In this document: piece after piece, positions 6,489 to 14,927 of the stretch
How the letters are laid out: each line of letters opens with the position of its first letter
Numbering within the stretch: position 1 is the first letter of the stretch
Assembly: GCA_964420405.1 (NCBI GenBank)
Contig: CAYQTL010000041.1
Coordinates: 1 to 38,687 of the forward strand
Direction: 5' to 3'
DNA length: 38,687 nucleotides
DNA from: CAYQTL01 sp964420405
Lineage (GTDB): Bacteria > Acidobacteriota > Thermoanaerobaculia > Thermoanaerobaculales > Sulfomarinibacteraceae
Notes under the pieces: model-generated
What the model saw: the letters and a program-made list of their open reading frames with translations, nothing else
What the model was told of the DNA's origin: nothing
Databases searched by the model: none
Made by a program: the position numbers and the translations under genes

Positions 6489-8003
6489 ATGGGTGGCGAC
6501 CAGCTGCTCGCGACCAGCCGGCGGCGTTGGGTTCTCGCGGGGATCCTGACCGTGGCGCTCGCGGTGCGGCTGTGGGGCCTCGACGCGCGGCCGCTGTGGC
6601 TCGACGAGGCCACGACGCTCGAGGTGGCGTCGCGGGACGCCTCGGCGATCGTGGCGGGCGAGGGGTTCGACCACCACACGCCGCCGCTGTACTACCTGCT
6701 GATGGCGCCGTGGTCGGGGCGGGTCCCCCAGTCGGAGTGGTGGCTGCGGCTGCCGTCGGTCGCCTGCGACCTGGCGGCGATCCTGCTGCTCGCCGCGCTC
6801 GTGCGCCGCGAGCTGGGCGAGCGGCCGGCGCTGGTGGCGGCGGGCTGGTGGGCGCTGTCGCCGTTCGCGGTCCGCTACGCCCAGGAGGCCCGCATGTACC
6901 CGCTGGCGGCGGCGCTGGTGGTGGCATGTGCCCTCGCGGGCCGGGGCGTGATGCTCGGCCGGCGGCCGTGGCGGTGGGCGGCGCTGCTCGCGGGAACCGC
7001 GACGGCCGCCGCCTACACCCACTACTACACCCTGACCGTCCTGGCCGCGTTGCTGCCGGCGTGGTGGCCGGAGCTGCGCGTCCGCCGCGACCGGTGGGCT
7101 CCGGCCGCGACGGCCGCCGGCGTCGCGGCCCTTCTCTACCTGCCGTGGCTCGGCGTCGTCGCCCGCCTGCTCGGCGGACCCGGCCAGGAGTTCCGGGAGG
7201 AGACCGGCCTGCTCGCCCTGCCCCACGCGCTGCTGCGGTTCGCCGCCGGTTACGGCGTCGTCCCCCTCGATCTCGAGGCCAAGGCGGCGCCGTGGCGGGC
7301 GGTGCTGTCCCAGCTGCCGCTGGTCGCGGTGTCGGTTGCGGGATTCGCGTCGGTGCTCGCGGCGGGCTGGTGGCTCGGACGACGACGTCGGCCACACGGC
7401 GTCCGGCGGATGGCGGTGCTCGCCGGGGTGCCGGTGCTCCTCGGCGCCGCCGTCCACCTGGCGGTGCCGAGCCTGTCGGAGCGGTACCTGGTGGTGGCGT
7501 TCCCGTTCGTGGTGGCGCTGCTGGCGGCGGGGCCGTGGGGCGAGACGAGGCCGCGGTGGTGGGCGGCTTCCCAGACCCTCGCCGTGCTCGGCCTCGCGGT
7601 CGGGCTCGCCGCCCACCTCGCCCGTCCGGCAGCCGGGACGCCGCGGTGGCGCGAGGCCGCCGCGATCGTGGCCGGCACCGCCGGCGCTCCGCCGGCGGTG
7701 TTCCCCGGCTGCTACGCGGTGGTGCTGGACCACCACGCCGGCGGCGGGCCGCCGGCAGTCCGGCTCCCCGGCCGCGACGCCTCCGACCCGCGGGCGGCGG
7801 AGGCCGTGCGGCGCCGGTGCCGGGTGCAGGCGGAGGCCTGGTGGCTGGTGGAGGTGGCGCGCTGGCCGAGCCTCGAGCCGGCCGTCGAGGATGCGGGATG
7901 CCACGTGACCGAGGCACTGTTCCTGCAGGGAGGCAACGGGCTGCGCCTGCTGCGGGCGGTGCCGCCGGCGGCCGCGGCCCCGACGCCCCGGGAGGCGGGA
8001 TGA
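6489..8003 (+). CDS. ArnT/PMT-type membrane glycosyltransferase
   Basis: Integral membrane GT-C-fold glycosyltransferase of the PMT/ArnT type, 504 aa with about ten or more hydrophobic helices. The catalytic first-loop acidic pair is in LWLDEATTLEVA (about residues 37-48), followed by HHTPPLYYLLMAPWS and YAQEARMYPLAAAL, all family hallmarks. These enzymes move a sugar from a polyprenyl-phosphate donor to a lipid or protein at the outer face of the inner membrane; the acceptor is unknown. The C-terminal third (from about residue 385) is a soluble, periplasm-facing region. The start ATG 6489 has no ribosome site and a -10 hexamer just upstream. The stop overlaps the Hsp33 start as ATGA. Confidence 0.85.
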   Translation: MGGDQLLATSRRRWVLAGILTVALAVRLWGLDARPLWLDEATTLEVASRDASAIVAGEGFDHHTPPLYYLLMAPWSGRVPQSEWWLRLPSVACDLAAILLLAALVRRELGERPALVAAGWWALSPFAVRYAQEARMYPLAAALVVACALAGRGVMLGRRPWRWAALLAGTATAAAYTHYYTLTVLAALLPAWWPELRVRRDRWAPAATAAGVAALLYLPWLGVVARLLGGPGQEFREETGLLALPHALLRFAAGYGVVPLDLEAKAAPWRAVLSQLPLVAVSVAGFASVLAAGWWLGRRRRPHGVRRMAVLAGVPVLLGAAVHLAVPSLSERYLVVAFPFVVALLAAGPWGETRPRWWAASQTLAVLGLAVGLAAHLARPAAGTPRWREAAAIVAGTAGAPPAVFPGCYAVVLDHHAGGGPPAVRLPGRDASDPRAAEAVRRRCRVQAEAWWLVEVARWPSLEPAVEDAGCHVTEALFLQGGNGLRLLRAVPPAAAAPTPREAG

Positions 8004-8983
8004 CCGATCACAGGGTGCAGCCGGCCGGGATCGAGCCGGTGACTCCGATCGAGGACCACCTGGTGCGGGGGTTCGCCCTCGGTGGCCGTGTGCGGGCGAT
8101 GGCTGCGGTGACGACGGCGACCGTGGACCGGCTGCGGCAGCTCCACGACGCCTCCCCGACCATGGCGGCGGTTCTCGGACGGGCGGCGACCGGGTGCCTG
8201 CTGGTGGCGGCGACCCTCGAGAAGGTGACCGGCCGCGAGCCGATGGTGACCCTCGAGGTCGAGGGCGACGGGCCCGCTGGACGGGTGGTCGCCACCGCGT
8301 CGCCCCGCGGCTGGGTGCGGGCGCTCGCCCAGGAGCCCACCGCCGAGGTGCCCCGTCGCGACGACGGCGCGTTCGACGTCGCCGCCGCGGTCGGCCGCAG
8401 CGGCCATCTGACGGTCACCCGCGACCCGGGGATCGGTCAGCCGTACCGCGGGGTCGTCACCCTGCGCTCCGGCGGCATCTCCGAGGACCTGGCCCAGTAC
8501 CTGGTCGACTCGGAGCAGACGCCGTCCGCGGTGGTGGTGGGGATCTCCGTCGGCCCTGCCGGGGTCCTGCAGGCCGGTGGTCTCGTGGTCCAGCTGCTGC
8601 CGGGGGTGGCCGACGAGGAGGCCGACGCGCTGAAGACGCGGATCCGCGAGCTCGGCTCGATCCCCGACCAGCTCGCCCTCGGCAGGGGACCGGACGAGTG
8701 GCTCGCCGCGCTGTTCGGCGACGACTTCGCGCGGCTCGACCGCACCCCGGTCGGGTTCTGCTGCGGGTGCTCGATCGAGCGCGTCGAGACGGCCGTCAAG
8801 CTGCTCGGGGAAACCGAGATCGTGGCGCTCGCGCAGGAGGCCGCCGACGAGCCGCCGGCGCTGACGTGCGCGTTCTGCCGCACCGAGTACCGGGTGTCGC
8901 GCGAGCGGCTCGGTGAGCTGCTCGCCGAGGTCCGCGCCGAGCGCGCCTCCGGCCGCGGCCCGACCGGCGAGCGGGTGCACTGA
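8000..8983 (+). CDS. hslO: Redox-regulated chaperone Hsp33
   Basis: Hsp33 holdase, 327 aa. The N-terminal substrate-binding domain contains the family segments ATGCLLVAATLEKV and GGISEDLAQYLVDSEQTPSA. The redox zinc switch is complete: C255-G-C257 in FCCGCSIER and C290-A-F-C293. Under oxidative stress these cysteines release zinc, form disulfides and activate the chaperone. The ATG overlaps the glycosyltransferase TGA by 4 bases, an unusual pairing with no obvious shared pathway. The length exceeds E. coli Hsp33 (292 aa), mainly through the C-terminal tail. Many copies of the array family follow the gene. Confidence 0.95.
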   Translation: MTDHRVQPAGIEPVTPIEDHLVRGFALGGRVRAMAAVTTATVDRLRQLHDASPTMAAVLGRAATGCLLVAATLEKVTGREPMVTLEVEGDGPAGRVVATASPRGWVRALAQEPTAEVPRRDDGAFDVAAAVGRSGHLTVTRDPGIGQPYRGVVTLRSGGISEDLAQYLVDSEQTPSAVVVGISVGPAGVLQAGGLVVQLLPGVADEEADALKTRIRELGSIPDQLALGRGPDEWLAALFGDDFARLDRTPVGFCCGCSIERVETAVKLLGETEIVALAQEAADEPPALTCAFCRTEYRVSRERLGELLAEVRAERASGRGPTGERVH

Positions 8984-9009
8984 ACGGACGCTCGCCTCCC
9001 GCGACCCAG

Positions 9010-9160
9010 ATCCCGATCCCGATCCCGTTCCCGAATCCGGTGGCGGGGATCACGAGCGCAGCGACCGATCGAAGAAGGGAACGGGATCGGGAGCGGAAGG
9101 CGTCACGGATGTGGGGCTGAATCCATCGGGATCGGGAACGGGATCGGGACCGGGATCGGA
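9010..9160. repeat. Three hexamer arrays between convergent genes
   Basis: A minus-oriented array (GATCCC units, 9010-9038), then a plus-oriented array at 9077-9096 and another at 9128-9160 (GGGATC, GGGAAC and GGGACC units). The arms at 9010-9038 and 9128-9160 are mutually complementary over about four units and could pair. No gene is present. Confidence 0.85.
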
Positions 9161-9181
9161 GGCCGAGGCTTTGCCTCGGCC
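9161..9181. terminator. Perfect 9-bp hairpin between convergent genes
   Basis: GGCCGAGGC, loop TTT, GCCTCGGCC. It sits two bases from the stop codon of the MMACHC-like gene and 177 bp past Hsp33, as expected for a bidirectional terminator, but lacks a T-run. Confidence 0.55.
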
Positions 9182-9183
9182 GT

Positions 9184-9897
9184 TCACGCCGTTGCCAGCC
9201 GCCGCAGAAGCCGGCGGTCGACGGTGCCGTGGTAGCGGGCCTGGTCGTCGCAGTAGCGGTGGTCACGGCCGACCGGGCAGGCGTCCCGGACGGCGATCCA
9301 CTCGCGCCACGCGCCGCGCGGACCGTGCCGCTCCGAGGCGGCGAGCGCGCGCTCGAACGCCTCGCGGCAGACGGAGGTGCAGCCGGCACACGGGTCGGCG
9401 ACCGGATCCGGCGGCTCGGCCGGGCCCGCCGCGTCCGCCACGATCACACCGCGGATCGCGAGCCACGGCCCGACCACGGGATGGACGCACAGGTGAGTGG
9501 GCGACAGGTGGGCGAGACCGCTCGCGACCGCGATCCGCTGGGCGGCGATGCGGCGCTCCGGCGGACCGTGGGAGAAGCGGATCGCGGTCGCGACGGGCAG
9601 CCGCGCGGCGGCGTCGGCGATCCGGCTCTCGACGTACGTCTCGAGCGGATCGTCGAGCTCGGCGCGGGAAGGGTCGTGCCGCAGCCACGCGACGAACGGC
9701 GGCCAGAGGGCGCGCGTGTTGGCGACGAGCAGGCCGAGGGCGTCGCCGCGGCCGAGGTCCGGCAGGCGGTGTGCGGCGGGAAGCTCGGCGTTGACGCGGT
9801 CGATCCGGAACGGCTGCAGCAGGTCGAGGCCGGCGGGTACGAGGATGCGGCGGGCGGCTTCGAGGAGGGCGGGCCAGGCGGGACGGGGATCGCTCAT
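9184..9897 (-). CDS. MMACHC (CblC)-like cobalamin-processing protein
   Basis: 237 aa, colinear with animal MMACHC, which decyanates or dealkylates cobalamin. Matching blocks: PAGLDLLQPFRIDRVNAELP near the N-terminus; LDDPLETYVESRIADAAARLP (about 81-101); CVHPVVGPWLAIRGV (137-151, the conserved CIHPxFGGWFAIRG segment with H139); and WREWIAVRDACPVGRDHRY then QARYHGTV. Distinctive are C170, C173 and C177 in DPCAGCTSVC, a CxxCxxxC motif I do not recall in animal MMACHC and reminiscent of QueG-type iron-sulfur proteins. The start ATG 9897 lacks a ribosome site; the frame is open upstream through an array that would encode Pro-Ile repeats. A QueG-like reductase is the alternative but fits less well. 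Confidence 0.78.
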   Translation of the reverse strand: MSDPRPAWPALLEAARRILVPAGLDLLQPFRIDRVNAELPAAHRLPDLGRGDALGLLVANTRALWPPFVAWLRHDPSRAELDDPLETYVESRIADAAARLPVATAIRFSHGPPERRIAAQRIAVASGLAHLSPTHLCVHPVVGPWLAIRGVIVADAAGPAEPPDPVADPCAGCTSVCREAFERALAASERHGPRGAWREWIAVRDACPVGRDHRYCDDQARYHGTVDRRLLRRLATA

Positions 9898-9913
9898 GAA
9901 GTACGGTCTCGTC

Positions 9914-10064
9914 GGGATCGGGATCGGGATCGGGATCGGGAACGGGGTCGGCCGCGCTCCTCCGGAGCCGCCGGGCACCCGGACCGCGCCCCGGAGCTCA
10001 CGGCGGCGATGCTGTCGCTGCCGCTGCACCGGGCACGGGCACGGACGCGGACGCGGGCGAGGGA
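9914..10064. repeat. GGGATC array, CTGTCGCTG and GGACGC array module
   Basis: A GGGATC/GGGAAC array (9914-9948, about five units) is followed by the 9-mer CTGTCGCTG (10012-10020) and a GGGCAC/GGACGC array (10030-10064). This is the fullest example of the two-array module in the window. Confidence 0.85.
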
Positions 10065-10089
10065 CACCCTCATCGGCTGCGCCGAGGGG

Positions 10090-11004
10090 TCAATGCGCTC
10101 CACCCGAGTACCTCTCGCCGGCCTCGACGGCGACCGGGAGGCGGTTGCCGTCCGGCGGAAGCGGACAGGTGGCGTACGGGGTGAACGCACACGGCGGGTT
10201 GTACGCATAGTTGAAGTCGAGCACGGTGGGGGCGCCGTCCGGTGGCCGGTCGGCCGAGAGGAAGCGGCACGCGCCGTAGGTCGTCACCCCGGAGGTCTCG
10301 TCGGCGAAGACCAGGAACAGGCTGTCGTCCCCGGGCGATGAGACCATGGGTTGCAGCGTCAGCTCCCGGCCGAGCAGCTCGAACCTGAGGACGCCGGGCA
10401 CCAGCATCTCGGCCTCGGTGCCGGCGAGCGTCGGGATCGTCAGGCTGCGGGGCGACGGGTACGCCTCGAAGGTCGCCTCGACCCGGAACCGGTCGTCCGG
10501 CGGGTAGTGCTCGATGCCGGCGAACTCCGTTCGGGTCACCGCCTCCGGGTCCTTGATACGGATGCCGACCTTCTCGCCGCGCGCGATCGGATAGAGCAGC
10601 ACCCGGCCGACGCGCAGCTCGGTCGGTCCGCCTTCCTCGGCGTCGGTCGCGAGCTCCACCTCCACGACCGGCTCGCCGTCACGCGTCACCCCGGCGTCGG
10701 ACGCGGCCCGGAACGTCATCGTCCCATCCGCGGCGAGCGTGATCGTCCCGACCTCGGCCGGTACCCCGCTGTGGGGCAGCTTCACGTCGGCGTCCGGCGC
10801 AGCCCCGACGACGTTCTCCCCAGGCTCGAGCCACTCGAGCCCCACCAGCGTCAGCCAGCCGTCCGCGGCCTCCAGGCGCTCGAGACGGTCGGCCCGCCAC
10901 TGCTCGAGCTCGGCCAGATGTGCCGGGTCCATCGGCGTCGGTCCCTGCGCGCAGCCGACGGCGAGAAGGATCGAGGCGAGCGGCAGGATGCAGCGGGTTC
11001 CCAT
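10090..11004 (-). CDS. DUF1684 family lipoprotein
   Basis: 304 aa with a lipoprotein signal peptide: hydrophobic core ILPLASILLAVGC with the lipid-modified cysteine at C18. The mature region has the DUF1684 hallmarks WLTLVGLEWLEPGENVVG near the N-terminus and LDFNYAYNPPCAFTPYATC with LPPDGNRLPVAVEAGE near the C-terminus. The biochemical role of the family is unknown. The start is ATG 11004; a TAGAAC hexamer ends 7 nt upstream, so the transcript may be leaderless. Flanked on both sides by hexamer arrays, so it is a single-gene unit. Confidence 0.9.
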   Translation of the reverse strand: MGTRCILPLASILLAVGCAQGPTPMDPAHLAELEQWRADRLERLEAADGWLTLVGLEWLEPGENVVGAAPDADVKLPHSGVPAEVGTITLAADGTMTFRAASDAGVTRDGEPVVEVELATDAEEGGPTELRVGRVLLYPIARGEKVGIRIKDPEAVTRTEFAGIEHYPPDDRFRVEATFEAYPSPRSLTIPTLAGTEAEMLVPGVLRFELLGRELTLQPMVSSPGDDSLFLVFADETSGVTTYGACRFLSADRPPDGAPTVLDFNYAYNPPCAFTPYATCPLPPDGNRLPVAVEAGERYSGGAH

Positions 11005-11011
11005 GGGTGGT

Positions 11012-11017
11012 GTTCTA
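11012..11017 (-). promoter_or_regulatory. -10 hexamer of the DUF1684 gene
   Basis: TAGAAC on the minus strand ends 7 nt before ATG 11004, which predicts a leader of one nucleotide. No -35 is recognised. Confidence 0.35.
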
Positions 11018-11059
11018 CCACGTCGGCGATCCGGGTGGGACCCTGCGACCCCGCTGTCC

Positions 11060-11150
11060 GATCCCGATCCCGATCCCGGTCCCGACGGTCTCCGGTGCTC
11101 CGGAGGCGGCCATCGGGATCGGGAACGGGAACGGGATCGGGATCGGGAGC
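11060..11150. repeat. Inverted pair of hexamer arrays
   Basis: A minus-oriented array (11060-11086) and a plus-oriented array (11114-11150, GGGATC/GGGAAC) are separated by 27 bp and are complementary over about four units. They could form a hairpin, with a G-quadruplex possible on the plus strand. They separate DUF1684 from the permease operon. Confidence 0.85.
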
Positions 11151-11209
11151 GAGGTCGCAAGCGGACACGGTTGGGCAGGGACGACAGTGGCGGTGGGTCA
11201 ACCACCGCC

Positions 11210-12442
11210 CTACTCGTAGCGCAGGGCGTCGATGGGGTGCAGGTCGGCGGCGCGGAGGGCGGGGTAGAGGCCGGAGCCGAGGCCGACGGCGACGGAGACG
11301 GTGAAGGAGAGCACGACCGAGAACGGGGTGACGACGGTCGGCCAGCCGGCGGAGGCGGCGACGAGCTGCGCGATCGCGACGCCGGCGACGATGCCGGCGA
11401 GTCCGCCCGCGACGCTGATGGTGAAGCTCTCCATCAGGAACAGGTTGCGGATGTCGGCCCGGCGGGCGCCGACGGCGCGGCGGATGCCGATCTCGCGGGT
11501 CCGCTCGAGCACCGTGGCGAGCATGATGTTCATGATCCCGATGCCGCCGACCAGCAGCGAGATCCCTGCGATCAGGCCCATCACGAGGCTGAACAGGCGC
11601 TGGGTGCGGCGGCTCTGCTCGAGCAGCACGTCGGGCACCACCAGCTCCCAGTCGGCCTCGCCGCCGTGCAGCCGCTCGAGCAGGGCGCCGACGAGGTCGG
11701 CGGTGCGGGAGGGGTCGGCGTCGGCACCGAGCCGCACGACGATCTCGTCGAGCGGCGCCTCGAGCGGGGGCCGGTCGAGCTTGCGCAGGGCGGTCGTGAC
11801 CGGGACGTAGATCTCGTCGTCGGTGGATCCGACCGCGACGCCCTGGACGGTGGACGCGGCGCCGCTGCCCGCGAGCACGCCGACCACCTCGAGCCAGACG
11901 TCGTTGACCTTCAGCAGCCGGCCGAGCACGGGCTCGTAGCCGAACAGCTCGCGGCGGACGCCCTCGCCGACGACCGCCACCTGGGCGTGGGACGACTCGT
12001 CGAGGGGGTCGAGGAAGCGGCCCTCGACCACCACGAGGTTGGTCAGCCGGGCGTACTGCCAGCCGACGCCGTGGAGGGTGGCGTCGGTCGTGCGGTCGCC
12101 GGCGAGAACGGCGTACGGCTCGAGGGTGGTGCGCTCGACGGTGGCCTCGATCCCGGGGACCGCGTCGCGGATCGCCACCGCGTCGCGCCGGGACACCCCC
12201 GGCGACCTCTCGCGGATCTCCGCCAGCTCGTCGTCGCGCAGCTCGACGTCGCGCACCAGGACGTTGCGCACCCCGAGCCGCTCGATCATCTCCAGCGCCT
12301 GGCGCTCGGCGCCGGCGCCGATCGACAGCATCGCGATCACCGCGGCGACGCCGAAGATCATGCCGAGCATCGTCAGGGCCGAGCGCAGCGCGTGGGCCGT
12401 CAGGTTGGCGGCGGCGTTGCGCAGGCCCTCGCGCAGGTTCAC
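11210..12442 (-). CDS. MacB-like ABC transporter permease without ATPase domain
   Basis: 410 aa, with MacB_PCD then FtsX topology. One membrane helix lies near residues 20-42 (ALTMLGMIFGVAAVIAMLSI). A large periplasmic domain follows (to about 285), then three C-terminal helices with LLVGGIGIMNIMLATVLERTREIGIRRA, the FtsX signature, and the terminal DLHPIDALRYE. E. coli MacB has its ATPase fused at the N-terminus; here there is none, and no ATPase gene lies in the window. The GTG start overlaps the stop of the preceding adaptor (GTGA). It is the last gene of a four-gene operon with three adaptors. A mechanotransmission-type exporter of a macrolide, lipoprotein or secreted peptide is plausible; substrate unknown. 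Confidence 0.9.
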   Translation of the reverse strand: MNLREGLRNAAANLTAHALRSALTMLGMIFGVAAVIAMLSIGAGAERQALEMIERLGVRNVLVRDVELRDDELAEIRERSPGVSRRDAVAIRDAVPGIEATVERTTLEPYAVLAGDRTTDATLHGVGWQYARLTNLVVVEGRFLDPLDESSHAQVAVVGEGVRRELFGYEPVLGRLLKVNDVWLEVVGVLAGSGAASTVQGVAVGSTDDEIYVPVTTALRKLDRPPLEAPLDEIVVRLGADADPSRTADLVGALLERLHGGEADWELVVPDVLLEQSRRTQRLFSLVMGLIAGISLLVGGIGIMNIMLATVLERTREIGIRRAVGARRADIRNLFLMESFTISVAGGLAGIVAGVAIAQLVAASAGWPTVVTPFSVVLSFTVSVAVGLGSGLYPALRAADLHPIDALRYE

Positions 12443-13713
12443 GCCGGACCTCCGACCGCCGGCGTCGGCTCTCCGGTGCCCGCGTCGCGCGGACCCGCCC
12501 GGTCCGGGTCCACCAGCGCGATCTCGTCGCCGGGCTGGAGACCGGAGGTGACGACCACCCGGCCGAGGGAGGACGGGCCGAGCGTCACCTCGACGGCCTC
12601 GAAGCCGCCACCGGAGGCCCGGAACACGACGTCGGCGCCGTCGCGGATGGCGACGGCCTGGCGCGGCACGGTGATCGCCTCGTCGATCTGCTCGAGCACG
12701 ATCTCGGCGCGGATCCTCGCGCCGGGCTTCATGTGGCCGGGATCTGTCGCCGCCAGCTCCAGCACCGCCCGGAAGTACTGCACCGGCACGCCGCGGATCC
12801 GCTGCTGGGCGATCGGGTCGACCTGCCGGACGGTGGCCGCCACCGGCCGCTCCGGATGGGCCTCGAGGACCACCGTCGCCTCCTGGCCGGGGGCGAGGCC
12901 GCCGGCGTCCGCCTCCAACACGTACACCTCGGCCTCCATCCGCGACAGGTCGGGAAGGGTGGCGATCGGCCTGCCGGGCCACACGGTGTCGCCGACCCGG
13001 ACGCGGTTGCCGCGCCAGTCGCGCTCGAACACGACGATGCCGTCGTTCGGCGCCCGCAGCACCAGGCTGTCGAGCCCCTCCCGGGCCTGCTGGACCTTCA
13101 GCTCCGCCTGCCGGCGCTGGATCTGGAGCAGCTCGAGGTCGGTCGCCGACTGGCGGTCCTGGATCTCCTTGGAGGCCTCGGCGTGTCCCATCCGGTGCCG
13201 GGCGAGGCCGGTGTCGATCTCCGACTCGACGATCTCCATCCGCGAGTACAGCCCGGAGTCGACCGCCTGGAACGTCTCGGCGTTGTCCAGCTCGCGGCGC
13301 GCCTGGTCGACGTCGCGGTCGAGGTTGGCGAGGTCGCCCTCCCGCCGGGCGGACGCCTTGTCGATCCGGCTGTCGGCGATCCGGCGCTCCGCGAGGCCCT
13401 GCTCGAGCTCGTCCTCGAAGTCGGTCGGGTCGAACCGGACCACCACGTCGCCGGCCGCCACCCTCTTCCCGTCTGGCACCATCCAGGCGATCTTGAGTGG
13501 TCGTCGCATCGACTTCACCGACGCGGTCAGGGGCGTGCGCTCCACCGCCCGCAGGTTGCCCTCGGCGGTCACCCGGCGGATGAACGGACCGGCCTCGGCG
13601 ACCGTCGTCGGAACGGGGCCGTCGTCCGCGCCGAGCCGCCAGCCGGCGACCGCCGTGAGGGCGACGCCGGCCGTGAGCGCCACCGCGATCCACGCCGTCC
13701 GCGGGTGTCTCAT
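12439..13713 (-). CDS. HlyD/MacA-type periplasmic adaptor (third of three)
   Basis: 424 aa, with an N-terminal membrane anchor (AWIAVALTAGVALTAVAGW), a split lipoyl domain (VPDGKRVAAGDVVVRFD and LRAPNDGIVVFERDW), a long coiled-coil hairpin between them (about 110-230, rich in Arg, Glu and Ala), a beta-barrel, and a membrane-proximal domain ending in GLQPGDEIALVDPD. Such adaptors bridge an inner-membrane transporter to an outer-membrane channel. The ATG overlaps the upstream adaptor stop (ATGA) and the TGA overlaps the permease start. It is adjacent to the permease and so the most likely direct partner, by inference. Confidence 0.9.
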   Translation of the reverse strand: MRHPRTAWIAVALTAGVALTAVAGWRLGADDGPVPTTVAEAGPFIRRVTAEGNLRAVERTPLTASVKSMRRPLKIAWMVPDGKRVAAGDVVVRFDPTDFEDELEQGLAERRIADSRIDKASARREGDLANLDRDVDQARRELDNAETFQAVDSGLYSRMEIVESEIDTGLARHRMGHAEASKEIQDRQSATDLELLQIQRRQAELKVQQAREGLDSLVLRAPNDGIVVFERDWRGNRVRVGDTVWPGRPIATLPDLSRMEAEVYVLEADAGGLAPGQEATVVLEAHPERPVAATVRQVDPIAQQRIRGVPVQYFRAVLELAATDPGHMKPGARIRAEIVLEQIDEAITVPRQAVAIRDGADVVFRASGGGFEAVEVTLGPSSLGRVVVTSGLQPGDEIALVDPDRAGPRDAGTGEPTPAVGGPA

Positions 13714-14927
13714 CCCGTCGCCTCGTCGTCGCGAGGAGCGGTCGCCAGCACCTCCTCGCCGGCCTCGAGGCCGCCGAGCACCTGGACCGTGTCCCGGTTG
13801 TGGGGCCCGAGCTCGAGCGGCACCGGTCGCGCGCCGCCCCAGACGGTGCGGAACGCGACCGGCCCGTCCGGGGTCGCGCGGACCGCCGTCAGCGGCAGCG
13901 TCAGGGCGTCGGGGATCCGGTCGACCTCGACGGTGCCCTTGACCCGCATCCCCGGCCGCATCCGCTCCGGGTCGGTGGCCTCGAGCTCGATCTCGAGCTG
14001 GACCACCTTCTGCGGGCTCCGCCAGGAGCGGCGGCGGACCGCGTTGGAGATCTCGGACACCGTGCCCCGATGCTCGAGGTCGGGATGGGCGTCGAGCCGC
14101 AGGACGACCGGCTGGCCGACGCGGACGCGGCCCGACTGGGCCTCGTCCACCTCGCCCACCGCCATCATCCGTTCGAGGCTCGGGATCTCCAGCACCTTCT
14201 CGCCCATCCAGCAGCTCTCGCCCACCTTCTTCTTCTCGTTGCGCCAGTTGGAGATGTGGACCACGATCCCGTCGCGGGGCGCGACCACCGTCATGGCCGC
14301 GATGGCAGTCTGGATCTCCGTGACCTTGGTGCGGGCGCGCCGGTGGTCGGCGTCGAGGGACGCCAGCTCGGCCCCGCCGGCGCGGCGGGTGGCGCCGATC
14401 TCGGTCCTGAGCGCCTCGAGCTCGCGGCGGGCGAGCTCGCGGTCGAGCGCCGCCTTCTCGTACTCGAGGCTCGCGATCAGCTCGGGGGGACGCTCGGCCT
14501 TCAGCTCCGCCCGGCGCAGGCGCGCCTCGGCCTCCGCGAGCCGCAGGGCGTCGTTCTCCGCCTGCACCCTGAGGTCGACCTGCTGCTTCTCGAGCTTCTT
14601 GCCGGCCTCCTCGGCCTCGTTGCGGTACCGCTCGAGCTGCTGGACGAGCTCGGAGGTGTCGAACCCGAGCACCGGGGTCCCGGCGGCCACCTCGTCACCC
14701 TCGGGCGCCATCATCGAGATCTTGAAGCTCCACATGTTCGGCACCTGGGGCGGCCCGAGCTGGGACGACTCGACCGCCTGCAAGGTGCCGGAGACCTCGA
14801 CGCCGAGCACCAGGTCCCGCCGCTCGACGCGGACCGTCGGGCCCGCGGCGTCGCCTGCGGCGAGGATCCGCCAGCCGATCGCGGCGAGGATCACCGCGGC
14901 TGCCGCGACCGTCGCCCGGCGGATCAC
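13710..14927 (-). CDS. HlyD/MacA-type periplasmic adaptor (second of three)
   Basis: 405 aa paralogue of its neighbours, with N-terminal anchor ATVAAAAVILAAIGWRIL, lipoyl halves APEGDEVAAGTPVLGFD and VAPRDGIVVHISNW, and a long coiled coil of KLEKQQVDLRVQAEN type. It has a beta-barrel block ERMMAVGEVDEAQSGRVRVG and a C-terminal GGLEAGEEVLATAP. The GTG start at 14927 overlaps the upstream stop as GTGA. Compared with the third adaptor it has an extra Lys-rich stretch (WRNEKKKVGES) before the barrel. Role as for the operon; why three adaptors serve one permease is not known. Confidence 0.9.
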   Translation of the reverse strand: MIRRATVAAAAVILAAIGWRILAAGDAAGPTVRVERRDLVLGVEVSGTLQAVESSQLGPPQVPNMWSFKISMMAPEGDEVAAGTPVLGFDTSELVQQLERYRNEAEEAGKKLEKQQVDLRVQAENDALRLAEAEARLRRAELKAERPPELIASLEYEKAALDRELARRELEALRTEIGATRRAGGAELASLDADHRRARTKVTEIQTAIAAMTVVAPRDGIVVHISNWRNEKKKVGESCWMGEKVLEIPSLERMMAVGEVDEAQSGRVRVGQPVVLRLDAHPDLEHRGTVSEISNAVRRRSWRSPQKVVQLEIELEATDPERMRPGMRVKGTVEVDRIPDALTLPLTAVRATPDGPVAFRTVWGGARPVPLELGPHNRDTVQVLGGLEAGEEVLATAPRDDEATG

